Assembly (NCBI GenBank): GCA_013420905.1
Contig: JAAXNY010000014.1
Location: 248,001 to 312,000, forward strand
DNA length: 64,000 bases
DNA from: Collybia mongolica
Lineage: Eukaryota > Basidiomycota > Agaricomycetes > Agaricales > Clitocybaceae
Reading direction: 5' to 3'
Made by a program: the position numbers and the translations under genes. Shown piece after piece: positions 1 to 12,119 of the stretch (positions are counted from its first letter, which is position 1; each line of letters opens with the position of its first letter). Under the pieces are notes generated by a model. The model saw nothing but the letters and a program-made list of their open reading frames with translations. It was not told where the DNA came from and did no database searches.

Positions 1-1146
1 AGCCCCCATGCTGATACCATCTGGATTCTAATGCTAGTTAAGAAATGGTTACATCTGGCCTGCGCAAAGGCAAACACAGCCCTACATTGTTGAATACCTA
101 GCGTACAGTATGGAATGTAATTTTTTTTTACTTTCAATGGATACCGTCTACCGTACATAACCATACAACAGCTGTCTCCGTACCTGTCCCGTAGCCGTTG
201 GGGTTTGACTGACCAAACACTACGGACAGTGGACGGTCGAGCCGTACCCGTCTCATGACCGTTGATTGTATGGCTGTACCCGTCAGATGGTACGGTGTGC
301 AGCCCTAGTGAAAAGGTGACTACACAGAAATAGAGATGGTGATTAAAGACAAAAGACTGAAGAGGTAGCTGTGCTAGGGTGATACATACTAGCTGCCTGT
401 TACACATTGTTCATATTTGGTCACAACTTGGTCAAAAATCTCCACCAAATTTCCTAGCCCCACAGAAGAAAGTTCTATAAAGCTATTTTTAGTATCCTGT
501 GTTTACCCTCTTCAAGCTTTACATGTAAGGTGGTGTCATGCACAACATGGGACAAAAAATGGGAGATGATATTCTCATACTAGCTACAGCATCTACACCC
601 TTGCCTTGTTTGATAATGTAAGGGGATATGCTACACTGAGTATCTGAAGAGGAGAGTAATATGAACAGCAAGGTCAATTACACAGGGAATGGGACACCAA
701 GGGACTGAGCAGGCTTAGTGCCAAGAGAAGGGTCCAGGCCTAGTATATTGCAAAGGTGCCATCAAAAATTGGAAGGCCCCATCTATATAGGTACATTGGA
801 GAAATAGTTTGGTGCTAAGTTAGAAATCTATACCAGCCTGCTAGAGCTGTGCAAATGGTATGGGGTAAAGCATCAGTGGAGAGGTAAGCTACTAACTGCA
901 AAGGGGGTAAGGGAGGTGTCACAAGGTGGGTAAAATTACACTGAGATAGTCTTGAGGCATACAGTGGTGTGTGTATGTATACGCAATAATGCAAGATATA
1001 TCCAAGTAACTAAACATGGAGCCTGTATGCACTCCCCTTATGGATAGAATTTGTGGTATGACATAATGGAAAGTTATTAATTATTTAGCAGTGTGTTTGG
1101 AGGCCATGTGCATCATTCAAGTCACTTGAAGGGCCATTATTTCCCT
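1..1146. other. AT-rich intergenic stretch
   Basis: No open reading frame with coding character is seen on either strand. The stretch holds one short repeat end (245-306, listed separately) and otherwise AT-rich unique-looking sequence downstream of the minus-strand membrane protein gene. Confidence 0.5.
245..306 (-). repeat. Terminal-repeat-like fragment shared with 50240-50300
   Basis: Read on the minus strand, about 60 bp starting CTAGGGCTGCACACC closely match 50240-50300 read on the plus strand, with mostly transition differences. The outer end TAGGG resembles hAT-type terminal repeats. The second copy borders a chimeric SEC26 fragment, so the sequence is probably the end of a small non-autonomous DNA transposon. 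No full element could be delimited here. Confidence 0.45.
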
Positions 1147-2576
1147 TTACCTCTGGGACAGTACTCTAACACTCATAACAGAAGGTGGTGATGCAAATGA
1201 CATGGGCTGTAAGGTGGCTGTATCACTGGCAGAACCAAGATTGATGGGTGGCAGGGTCCCCATAAAATAGACTTGGTCAAATGTGTGATGACTGTTCACC
1301 AGAACAATTACCAATGTTGGATAGATAGTCTGAAAATCCATATATGAGCAGAAAGAAGAAAATGAAACCCATCAGAATGTAGTAACATTGCTTACAACAT
1401 ATCCACAAAATAATGTTGTAAACAGTTGCTGCAAATAAAGGTCTTGCAGTCTATGGACTTGAAAGAATTCTGTTGCAAAATAAATGGCCTACACAAAGGC
1501 TATATATGAATGATGCATAAAATGGTTGCATGGTACACACTTGAAACAGACAAAATACAACTCCTGATTCCACAAGTATAGACAAGACCCACTCCCCTCA
1601 GGTCTGTTTTCTTCTATGGAAGGATATTTTCATATCTCTTCTATGGACCCTGTGGACATGAGCTTGACATGACTCATGATAGACAACCTTGAACTCTCAC
1701 CAGTAAACATAGCTGATAAGAGAAGTGGACATAATATTTGTTCCAAGAGACAAAGCAACAGCAGCCACAAAGATGCTGGCTGGGGCTGAAACATCAATAG
1801 ATATGGAGCTGGATGTCAAGTAGACCAGATCCATGACTTGAAATCAAGCAGCTGCTTTAACTGTTGCTGTGGAAGGCAGGAGTAATAACACACCAATGGA
1901 TGCAAGCAACAAGAGCATTGGCAACATTATGAGCTGTTTCCTATGTTGCAAAAGGACAAATGCTCTCCAGACAACAATGCCATCACTGATGATAATCTGC
2001 ATGCAACATACAACATAAGTTTTGTTGTGTATTTTTATAAAGCATGTTTAGAACTTGTACCTGCAGTATGCTGGCCCACAAATCTACTTTCAAGGATGCA
2101 TTGAGAGGGGCATTTACCAGCAGTCTGTCAGCTAAGGGCACATCTTGAGGGCTAAAGAATATCAAGTGCACAAATATGCCAAGTTGCATAACCAACACAG
2201 CCTCAACAATTGTAGCAAGGACAAAGGTAAAGGTGGTTGTTAGGAACATCCACCTCTGATTCCACTTTGTGAGATCCTTCTGGCTAGCAAAACACCATCA
2301 AGCCTGATTATGTATAAAATCCAGAGACTCACAGAAAGGTAACAGTGGATTGAAAAAAAAGAAGAATAAATAAACCTATATCTCAGAAGTTATTGGAACA
2401 TGAATTTAAGACTTAAATTTGGGGTGCATACCATAGAAAAGGGTGAATAAAGTTGTCACTTCAAGTGTATCAATCATGGCATATCCCTTTTTAGCAAGTA
2501 CAGCAGCTTCATTGAGTGCAGAGGTTTGGGGTGGTGCATTGGGGTTAAAAGGAGATAAATGCAGGAATATTGGCAT
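1147..2576 (-). pseudogene. Multi-pass integral membrane protein gene with one in-frame stop
   Basis: Eight exons join in phase: 2576-2432, 2375-2333, 2283-2061, 1996-1894, 1836-1701, 1649-1541, 1428-1396 and 1329-1147. All seven introns are GT-AG and the model gives 325 codons. The product has about seven hydrophobic segments and the layout of a basidiomycete-specific integral membrane family: an N-terminal helix, a WNQRW loop, a WRAFVL segment, a VESG segment, then IYPTLVIVLVNS near the end. I know no defined function for this family. One TGA at 1600-1598 interrupts exon 6 just before the VESG helix, where relatives usually have an arginine codon; a CGA to TGA change would explain it. Everything else is intact, so this is either a recent pseudogene, a null allele or a base error. 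Confidence 0.65.
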
Positions 2577-3543
2577 TGTGTGGGGTGTATTCCCAGATCT
2601 TGTTATGGGATCAGTGCAATCTTTGGAACAAGAGGGGGCACTGTGAGTTTACATTAAGTACTCTGTTTTGGCGATGGAACATCTATCTGATCATCAACAT
2701 ATCACCTTGCCGACTCATCATTGTGGATACAATCAAAGTTTCTTGCATCAGATGAGTCCATTTTAAAAATAGAATATTATGGCAATCCACCCGGAGAATC
2801 TGTGTGCCATGAAGCTTGTCTCCCAGTTGAACCAAGCCCTGGCCACAATCATCTAACATGAAGTTCCAAAAGGGGAAGTTTAGCTTTCATATTGGTTCTT
2901 GAAGCCCCATCAGAACCATCATCAGGAATGAGAAAGTTAGGATCCTGCTTATTGTTAAGGAGCAGTGTAACTTTCGGTGTAACCCATCATCGGCCGAAGG
3001 GGCGGGCACGTAGAACGATGAAACAGCATTTTTAGTTAGCTTGAGTTTACATGCAAAAATAGATCATAGCTTTTGCAGATGGACTTGGGTTGCCTCCACA
3101 ATTTCGTCAGTGAGCACAGGATACGTATATTCCGAACGAAGAAAACAGATAAGATGATGTATACATCGGGCGGTATAGCTGTGAGGAGAATACTCGATTC
3201 GGAAGAAAGGGAAACATGTTGAAACCATCCAAGTGATGGCAGAATGTAATCGGCGGTACGGCGAACAGGTTGATATCCAAGGCGTTGAGCCGGAGCTAGG
3301 GTGATATTGGGGTGCATGCGGCATGCCTCGCAGATTGACAGCCCGCTGGGTTATTTCGGTGCACTACTGCGCCCTCTGTGTGCACAGCCTTCTGTTTAAA
3401 TGAGCATCCGGCCCCCTGATGAACCGAGGACGAAAATTTGAGGGATAAATATATTATCGTTTACCATAGGTATACCATTCAAAGGACCAATTATCAATAC
3501 ATTCAGGATTCACATAATATTAGAGAGCGATCCATCTTGACCA
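2577..3543. other. Intergenic, no gene recognised
   Basis: Two overlapping minus-strand frames (3036-3324) are open for about 90 codons, but neither shows a recognisable family, splice context or codon pattern. The rest is AT-rich. Nothing else is supported. Confidence 0.4.
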
Positions 3544-4852
3544 CTAGTAAAACGGGGGCAGAATAGTGACCTGTTGATGCTCAGTGTAGGTCACTGTGTA
3601 ATAGCCCATCATCTGGGAGAGCTGGACGGTGCGGTTTTGAACGACAGTGGGCTGAGGAGGCGTAAACTGGAACGGTCCTAAAGGGTGTTCAATAATCGGA
3701 TATAGGGCAGCAGGGTACCCGTATGGAACCATGGAGAAGGATTCGCGTTGGGATGATGGGCGACTGGCTCCCGAGGCCACCGACGACGAGCGCGAGCGCC
3801 CAGAAATCGACCGATATCGGGGGCTGCTCCTTGAGTCCACTGACGATGCATGTGAACGGTTCGAGGTTGGGCCGAATTGGCTATTGTGGTACGCGATTCG
3901 ATCCTCAGTGAGTCTGGGTGCGGGGTAGGTGTTCCCTCGCGTTGGCACACCCGCCTTGTGTGTGTTTACCATCAATTCTCGTCCTGTGGGTGCCGTGGGT
4001 CCGTGGTGACGAGAAGAGGGGGTATCGTTGGTATATGCACTGGGTATTTGGGAGTAAATCGGTGCTTGGTTGTTGGGGACCTGCATGGCTGGAGTGTATT
4101 GTGACGTGGACGTCTTTGGTCCCCTGACTGCGAATCCGCCGTTGGACAGACATATTGGGGGTGATGTTTGAGAGGTTGCACGGCCCTGGGAGATGGCGCT
4201 TTGCTGGGATTGAGATTGATTGTGGAATGACATCGTTTGCCTTGGGGCTGGACGGCCACCGTTCAGAGGGCTCAATAGTTCGGGATGGGCTTGAATTGTC
4301 GGGTTTTGTTGACATTGGATACCCATTCTAGTGAATCCGAATCCGTCGGATGTCTCTTCGTCAGAGTTGCCTTCGCCGAGTTGAGGAAGGTCAGCTGAGT
4401 CTGCATAATACGGTGTACATCCGGGGCCATTCTTTCGGGGCCGGTTCGGATTCCGTTGCGGAATAGGTGGAGGACTTCCGCGACCACGGGGTGCTGTGTA
4501 AGATATCTCAGTTTCCGGAGCGTTGGACTCGAAGAGAGCACATACCTGATACTGAGATGGACCCGTACGTCATTTCTCTGATGAGATCGAGGAGGGCGGT
4601 TGAAATGAACACAACATCTGTTTGTTATGCTCCTTTTATACGCAGAGCATCTGTGGGTCCCAATTCCAGCCTAGATTTTGTGCGATCATTTGTTCTGCCG
4701 CCTGCGTTGAGTTGCTTGTAAAAAAAACAAGGATGTCGTCGACGCCTCAGGATGTGCTTCGAAACAGCCGTCATTGAGATAGTCTGTCTCTTCAACATGC
4801 TGGTTGTCCTTGTCGTAGAGGTCGTCAAGTCCTGGATAACATCGATGTCCAT
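3544..4852 (-). pseudogene. Low-complexity S/P/Q-rich protein gene with apparent frameshifts
   Basis: The 3' exon (about 4484-3544) codes for a serine-, proline- and glutamine-rich protein with an RGRG segment, NGG repeats and a basic/serine stretch. A GT-AG intron joins it to an upstream exon ending in ALLDLIREMTYGSISVS. Further upstream the coding signal continues in three frames: a short start MDIDVIQDL, an acidic stretch beginning DDLYDKD, and TSNSTQAAEQM. The first two changes of frame would each be repaired by one extra base, one of them at a run of eight T; the last is not bridged by an intron of usable size. The 5' end is about 140 bp from the SEC26 start, so the genes are divergent neighbours. 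I do not recognise the family. The damage could be real decay or assembly indels. Confidence 0.4.
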
Positions 4853-4994
4853 TTTGAGGCAAACTGCACTACTTTGTTCATATTTAGAACGGGGGGCGTT
4901 GCGTGTCGCGTCTGTACTTTCGCACGGCCACCTATTCTAGCATTGCCGTTTCCCCGTCGCCAGCGGCCCATAAAAACGAAGGGTTACAATCCAA

Positions 4995-7900
4995 ATGTCG
5001 TCGTCGGACTCATCATGTTATACAGTCATATTCGAGTCCAGCGCAGAGTACCCTTCTGCCTCTGAACTCCGTTCAGGCCTCGAGAAGGGTTCGGACGAGG
5101 TCAAAATCGACACGTTGCGCAAAATCATCATTTCTACGATCAATGGGAATCATCAAGTAAGTCCATTGACTGGAGAGTGAGATGAGGGTAGAGGCTAATG
5201 AAATTTTGGACAATTACTAGCCTACTTTGATGATGCCGATCATCCAATTCGCTCTGCCCTCGCGTAACAAGCAGTTGAAGAAGCTATTGCACTTTTATTG
5301 GGAGGTGTGCCCAAAGTATGACGAGACCGGAAAGTTGAAACAGGAGATGATTCTTGTCGTGTACGTCGCATACCTTATAACTATATGACGCTATCTAACA
5401 GGTTCAATAGCAACGCAATCCGGAATGACTTGGTGCGTAAGCTCTCGACCTTGACGAGGACCTATATTAATACACGATATGTTATAGCAACATCCCAATG
5501 AATATATCCGCGGTGCTACGTTACGATTCCTGCAAAAGATTGCTAAAGACGCGGAACTCCTTGAGCCCCTCATCCCAACTTGTCGATCTTGCCTCGAACA
5601 CCGCCATTCATATGTGCGCAAGAACGCTGTATTCGCCATATACTCCATATATCGCGAATTTGAAAACCTCATACCAGACGCGCCAGAACTCATGTATACT
5701 TTCCTCATCGCCGAATCGGACTCAACCTGCAAACGGAACGCTTTCGTCTTCCTTGCGCACTGTTCCATGCCGAAAGCTGTGGAGTATATCCTAAGCGTCT
5801 ACGATACCATACCCTCGCTGGACGAGTCTCTCCAAATGAGCATCATCGAGGTTATCCGGTTGGATTGCAAAAATGACTCGGCACATCGGGTGAGTATCGT
5901 TATATTGTCTACCTTCATGACTCTCAACAAATCTCTCAGTCGCGGTATATTCGTTGTATATTTGAACTCTTAAACACATCTTCACATGCCGTCAAATACG
6001 AAGCTGCGACAACTCTTACTACGTTAACCCAAAACCCGGCGGCCGTGAAAGGTGTGGTTCATCAGTGTTCGTGACTAACTCGAACTAACTTGAGCAGCCG
6101 CCGCATCCTGTTTTATCACTCTTGTTATCAAGGAATCCGACAACAACGTTAAACTTATCGTTCTGGACCGCCTTGACACCCTTCGATCGAAACATGGCCA
6201 TGTATTGGACGGTCTCATCATGGATCTCCTACAAGTTCTTTCGAGGTTGGACGAATTTTAATTCTATCGAATACAATGTTAACGAATAGTTCAGTGCTGA
6301 CATGGAGGTCCGACGGAAGGCAATCAGTATCGTCTTGAGTATGACATCGAGTCGCAACGTTGAAGAAGTTGTTTTGTTCTTGAAAAAGCAACTACAGAAG
6401 ACCCAGGAAGCCGACTTCGAGAAGGTAAGTCATCTTTGCATTGACTGATAGGGTATTAATATCCGCGTTAGGCTCCCGAGTATAGGCAACTGCTCATTCA
6501 GTCAATTCATGTCACCGCCATCAAATTCTCCGAGGTGGCAGCCAGTGTCGTCTATGCCCTTATGGAATTCCTAGGCGACTCCAACAACCCCTCCGCTCTC
6601 GACGTTGTGTCCTTCGTCCGGTGCGTATACTTCCTTTCCTATGATCCTTGCCCCTCACGCCGCCTCCAGTGAGGTCGTTGAGAAGTTCCCCCACCTCCGT
6701 GCAACTATCGTTGAAAAACTCATTTCCACCCTGCCCGAAATCAAGTCTGGAAAGGTATTCCGTGGGGTCCTCTGGATCCTCGGCGAATATGTGGAGGGTG
6801 TTGCCGACATCCAAAGCACAATGCAGGAGATACGTAAGGTGCTCGGGGAGATTCCCATCCTTGCATCAGAGCAGAGGCTGTTAGATGACGCGGCTGAGGA
6901 TGGCGGAGAAGACGGTGAGGATAAGGAGAAAGAGAAAGAAAAGGCAAAGGCAGAGGGTAGTGGGCGCCCAAGAGTACTGGCGGATGGGACGTACGCGACG
7001 GAGACGGCATACTCGAGTACGGCAGCAGCTAAACTTGAGGCTGTGAAGGCAGCAGCGAAACCCCCACTCCGGACGCTCATCCTTGGTGGTGACTTCTTTA
7101 CAGGCGCCGTCCTGGCTGCTGCCCTGACCAAACTCATCCTCCGGTTTGCGGAGAAGTCGACGGATGCGGTAGCGACGAACATGCTGCGGGCGGAAGTATG
7201 TATTTCCGGTTTCGATATATGTGTGGTTGGGGCTAACGTCGTCTTGGGTATAGGGTATGCTGATCATGACATCGACCATCCGGGTCGGACAGTCGAAATT
7301 CGTAGCAGTACAGATCGACGAGGACTCGAATGAGCGGATCATGAACTGCATACAGACTTTGAGCGAACTTGAGGCACAGCCAGCTGTACAGGAGATCTTC
7401 TTGACAGATACCAAGGCTGCTTTCTCAAAGATGCTTGGGGCCCAGGAGGTAGGTTATTGTTAGTTTTTCAGAACTCTTACGGCATTGACATAGTGTGAAC
7501 AGAAACGGGCCGCGGAGAAGAAAGAGTCGGAGACCACGAAGGCCGTTGCTGTTCAGGTTGACGACCTATTAACTTTCCGGCAATTCTCCAAGAAGACTGC
7601 TGACGACGCAATCGATGTGGGTACGCTACTCATCTTTGTATGGAACATACTAATGTGGTTGGCAGTACGATGAGGATGTCGGCAGGGCCACTGGTGCTGG
7701 AGAGCTACAGGAAGACTTTATGTCTAACCTCAGTCGCATCTCCCAACTCACAGGTACGTTGTATCAGCCCCATTCCACTATCACTGGACTGACTTTCTTT
7801 ATAAAGGATTCTCCGACCCTATATACGCCGAAGCATACGTGAAGATGCACGGCTTCGATATCATGCTCGGCACGTCTCCACCGCTTCCCCTTTTTCCCAC

Positions 7901-8780
7901 TTATCACTAACACTTGTCGCTTTCGCAGATGTCCTCCTCGTGAATCAAACAGCCAACACCCTGCAAAATCTCTGCCTCGATTTCGCCACGCTTGGGGACC
8001 TCAAGATCGTCGAGCGGCCCGCGGTGTATACGATCGCGCCGCACGGGTTCCAGAGCATCAAGGCCACCATCAAAGTGTCGTCAACAGAGACGGGCGTCAT
8101 CTTCGGTAGCATCCTGTGGGAGGGCCCTAGCATGTCCGAGGCATGTGTGATCTTGAACGATATCCACATTGATATCATGGACTACATCAAACCGGCGTAC
8201 TGCAACGAAGCGCAGGTATATATCCTTTCGTTATCGTTGGTGTGGGTCTTCCTAAATGTTTGCTGTAGTTCCGGAGCATGTGGACTGAGTTTGAGTGGGA
8301 GAACCGGGTCAATGTTAATAATCCAATGTCGTAAGTATTGTTTCTTTCTGCCTGAAGGTCCTTCCACCGAAATGACTATTCTCAGCGACCCACGGGAGTA
8401 TCTTAAGCATGTGATGAAAGCGACGAATATGTCTTGTTTGACTCCAGAGGGCGCGACATCGGGTGACTGTGACTTCTTATCCGCGAATATGTATGCGCGC
8501 AGTCTATTCGGTACGCGATCCTTGCCAATGTTATCAAGGGTCTTCTAACCTGTGTGTGTGCAGGTGAAGACGCGCTCGCAAATCTAAGTGTCGAGCGGAC
8601 AGAAGCAGGAACTATCACCGGGCACGTCCGCATCCGTAGCAAAACGCAGGGTATTGCGCTTTCCTTGGGAGATCGTATCACGATGGGTAGGTTACTCCAT
8701 CGATTTTTGTGTCGGGTTATGGACTAATATGTGATCGTTCGTTTTCAGCTCAGAAGGATAGTAAACCCATGCCTGTATAA
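4995..8780 (+). CDS. SEC26: Coatomer subunit beta (beta-COP)
   Basis: Beta-COP is a core subunit of the COPI vesicle coat that sorts cargo for retrograde Golgi-to-ER transport. Eighteen exons join in phase: 4995-5156, 5221-5360, 5411-5432, 5488-5889, 5940-6051, 6098-6245, 6295-6424, 6472-6620, 6670-7195, 7254-7448, 7503-7616, 7666-7753, 7807-7869, 7929-8215, 8269-8330, 8386-8510, 8564-8686 and 8749-8780. They give 959 residues, the usual length. The N-terminal adaptin-like repeats are clear ([37 protein letters not shown]). A charged linker follows at about residues 480-500, then the C-terminal appendage region ([32 protein letters not shown]). One intron (7870-7928) begins GC instead of GT. 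The gene is intact and probably essential. A partial copy exists at about 49.55-50.2 kb. Confidence 0.95.
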
Positions 8781-9485
8781 CCATCTTTCTTTTGTTCTGG
8801 TAGACGTACATGTATTACATGAATGTCATAATGAGCTATTTCCTTTTCGCTGGATTCACATATAGTCCCAATTGGGTCGCAGGTAAAACTGCCCTTGTCC
8901 CTTGCGTTGCGCCCACTAGGCATAGTGCCTGCTGATTACATTCTACACATATAGTGAGCTAAATCGTCTTGGAAAAACGTATGGCCTATAGACGTATTCA
9001 GAGCTGACATGTCTCTATGCATCATGCTTTGTGAACAGGGAAGTTACCATTTGCAATTGGACTTCAGTAAACATATGTTTTAAGGATGCTCTGGTGAACT
9101 AGCAGATGGCGGGGACCGATCCTAATCCAAATTGAAGATGTAAATTATTGATATAACGACAACGGCGCTGGTACTAAGGTGAAAGAATGCCTGGCATTGT
9201 GTTGAAAGCACTCGAGGAATAGTCTTCAGACGATGTAATTTCTGCGATTGATTGCACGCCATGTTGTCGAACGATCTCCTTGTCATCCAAGCGGCAATAA
9301 CGACCAGTCATGGGCATCTTCAAAAATGATAATGTCCTGCATAATTGTTGACCTATGGATTATATACAAACATGTAACGACAGACTGGGCAGTTGCCTTC
9401 CAATCCAATGGAAGGTAACGAGGGTGATGGAATGAGATGGGGTTGGTAAGGAATAACAGGTGCCAAACATTAACGACAAAGAGGC
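8781..9485. other. Convergent intergenic region
   Basis: This is the shared downstream region of SEC26 (plus) and the first FunK1 gene (minus). No coding frame or repeat with support was seen. Confidence 0.5.
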
Positions 9486-12119
9486 CTAGTTCCATGCCCA
9501 GTTGTTATCGATGATTGCTTTAACTTCGTCAAAAACCTCTTTGTGTGGCAACGCATTCTGCTGAAGCCCCCTCCGTCGCGCCTTATATCCTCGATAGACC
9601 CAACAGATTAGAGCAACGGTAAGACGCCAAAGATCGCCGTCCTTGATGCTCAGAGTTTCGTAAAGTCTTGAAATGAAGCTCCATTTGTAAATGTTGCATA
9701 AGGCATAATTCGACGTGTTCCACAATGTCGTGCGACATTCTTGATCATGTCGTGTGCAGACCCATATGAGGACCCAAACGAAAGACTCAACGTCGTGGCG
9801 ATAAAGGCGTATTATCTCCCCATTGAAATACTCCTTTGTTAAAAGATCGATGGCCATAAAAGGCACAGTGCCCGTGCGTTCCCCGCCCCGCATATCAGGG
9901 CTACCTCGAAGAGTTGCGAGATCGAAATCACCCATAACTCCAGTTTTCTTTTCCGGGTTCCACATCAGATTGCCGAGACTGATATCTCCATGTTCAATGC
10001 CACCATCCCACAGATAGAAATGACCTGGGAGTTGTTTCAGTGGGAAGGCAACGAACTGGGTGCTTGTAGCTTACATATGAAACACTGCTTCCAACCACGC
10101 ATGAAATCGCCCATGGGTAATATGTCTGGATCCAACTGCTGTAATTGCTCGAAAAGCAATATGCGAAGAACTCGAGATTGACTGTGCGTCCCCTCAGCAC
10201 GTTCAAGCCCGAGCCACTCTCTAATAGTACTCGTGGAATAAACGAGGTCACGGGACGCGAGAAGTTCGGGAATATGGTCGCGAATGGCATCTTCCGATTT
10301 TCCAAGAGCATGAGCTTTTCCAAGTATCTCCGCCTCGTTTGGTCGTGACTCTTCAGGCCAACAAATCTTCAATGCTAGGTCCTTCTTGGGGAGATCTTCG
10401 CCAATCTGAATGTTTGTCGAGAGTGACTGGCAATCATCTCCCGTGGCTCCGGTGGCAGAGTAAACCCGTGTGCAGCGACCTGTAAGGCTATAACCCTCGC
10501 AGAGGTCTGCTTCTGGTTTCGAAGCAACTACAAGCTCTTCTTTGGGAAAGCGCACATTAAACTGAGCGTAGCCATAGGTTTCGTGCGGCAGTAATTCATC
10601 TATAATCCCCCAAGCTCGAAGGTCAAACCTTTGGAAGGCAACGAGGAGTGCTGCAAAGTATGGGAGATCCTGAACGAAGTTAATGCCTGCGGATTGTATC
10701 GCGCCCTGGCGGTCGAACCACCACATCCAAGCCACATCATCTGCTTCCTGATCAGTCGTGGACATCGGGAAGAGGGTCACAACGTACCGAGGATCAACAA
10801 TGTGATGGCATGAGAAGCATAAGGTCCTCGACATAGCATCTCCGTTCCGTACATCGCATTTTGCACGATGGGAGGTATAATATCATTTGTTGCGTTATTC
10901 TCCACTGGCGCCTGCTCGGCCTGGAGAAATGCTTGTAACTTTGATTTTTTCTGGGGCGGTGTCTCGCTCTTCGTGATCACTCGATTACGCTTTACAGAAA
11001 TTTCTGCAGTTTTACGCTTGGGATGTTGAAGTCCTACATTGCGTGAGTTAGAAATATTATTTGGGCCGGACTGGGCCAGTCAAAACATGCACCTTGAGCT
11101 TCCTTCTGCATTTTTTCTCGCCGTTCCCTTGGTCTCAATATGGGTATGGGTTTTGGTGTAATCTGCTTATTTGCGGGTGACTGAGGGGCCTCATCCGCAG
11201 AGACAGCACGCAAGGTCCCACGAATATCGTCTATGTGCCGAATTTTCTCTGTCAGCGTTGCGCCATACTGCTCTGGGGGATTGTTGCAAATTTTAAGCCG
11301 CAGTCTGAGTTCAGCAACAGCAAGAAAGTTTCCCCAAGAAAAGCACTGGCGATATTCTTCCAACGCTGAGGTCATAGCAAAGTCTTCAGAAGGGATATCT
11401 CTTTCTTCATCGGAACCCTTTTCCTTCGCTGCGCACAGTTCAGTGCCCCCCTCGCCCGGATTCTGACTGGCGTCCATGCCGTTATGGTGGAATGAAATCT
11501 CCAAAGAGGGTTCGCGCAACCCAAGGAACACCTCACCAATCGTCTTCTGCAAGATATTGTTGCAAAGTTTCACAAAAGGGGCATAGCGATCTTGTTCGAC
11601 AGCAAGCTCCTCACAACTAGCATAATTCTCAACCAAATGATACAATACCTCAGCCATCGATACACGTACTAATCTTTGACGTCAGCTATGGTTTCGTCGT
11701 TGTTGCAAATTGGTATCACGGCGTTCAGAACTTCAGAGAGACGGCTATGCTGTTGCATGACTGTGTCGTTATATTTCGTGGCACACTGGCCCAAAAGGAA
11801 ACTGAGCATCTCATGAACTCCCGTTTTTTCATTCTTGTCGACGTCATATGTAATCATCGGTGCGGCGCTATTCGCCCTGAGAGAACAGGTGTTAGTCCAA
11901 ATGAATAACATCATATCTAGTGGACAGTACTTACAGTGGGTTCATGAACGCATCGTTGACGGGTTGATAGGGTGGTCCATGATCACTTGGAGTAGAAGTA
12001 TATTCAGGCGTTGTCGTGTTCGGCGGAGGTTGAGGCCTCTGTTCGACAGTTTTTGACGACTGGATCGATACACACGGATATTTGAAGGGGAGAGATTGTG
12101 AAGAGCTTGGCCACTCCAT
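9486..12119 (-). CDS. FunK1-type protein kinase, copy A
   Basis: Six exons join in phase: 12119-11935, 11876-11670, 11616-11093, 11033-10788, 10740-10075 and 10024-9486, giving 788 residues. The protein belongs to the fungal-specific FunK1 kinase-like family, expanded in mushroom-forming fungi; substrates are unknown. Visible parts are an N-terminal disordered region, the WMWWFDRQGAIQS segment, a catalytic loop HGDISLGNL and a DFD in place of DFG, then the YRHDVESFVWVLIW helix typical of the family. The loop is HGD, not the usual HRD. Exons 1, 4, 5 and 6 have exactly the same length as those of copy B at 17393-20046, so the two are inverted duplicates. The ATG at 12119 was chosen because it matches the start of copy B; no other upstream ATG exists. 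Confidence 0.88.

Noticed and set aside
3036..3324. Two overlapping minus-strand frames, possibly F-box-like
   Set aside because: The resemblance is a few hydrophobic residues only; no domain could be defended.
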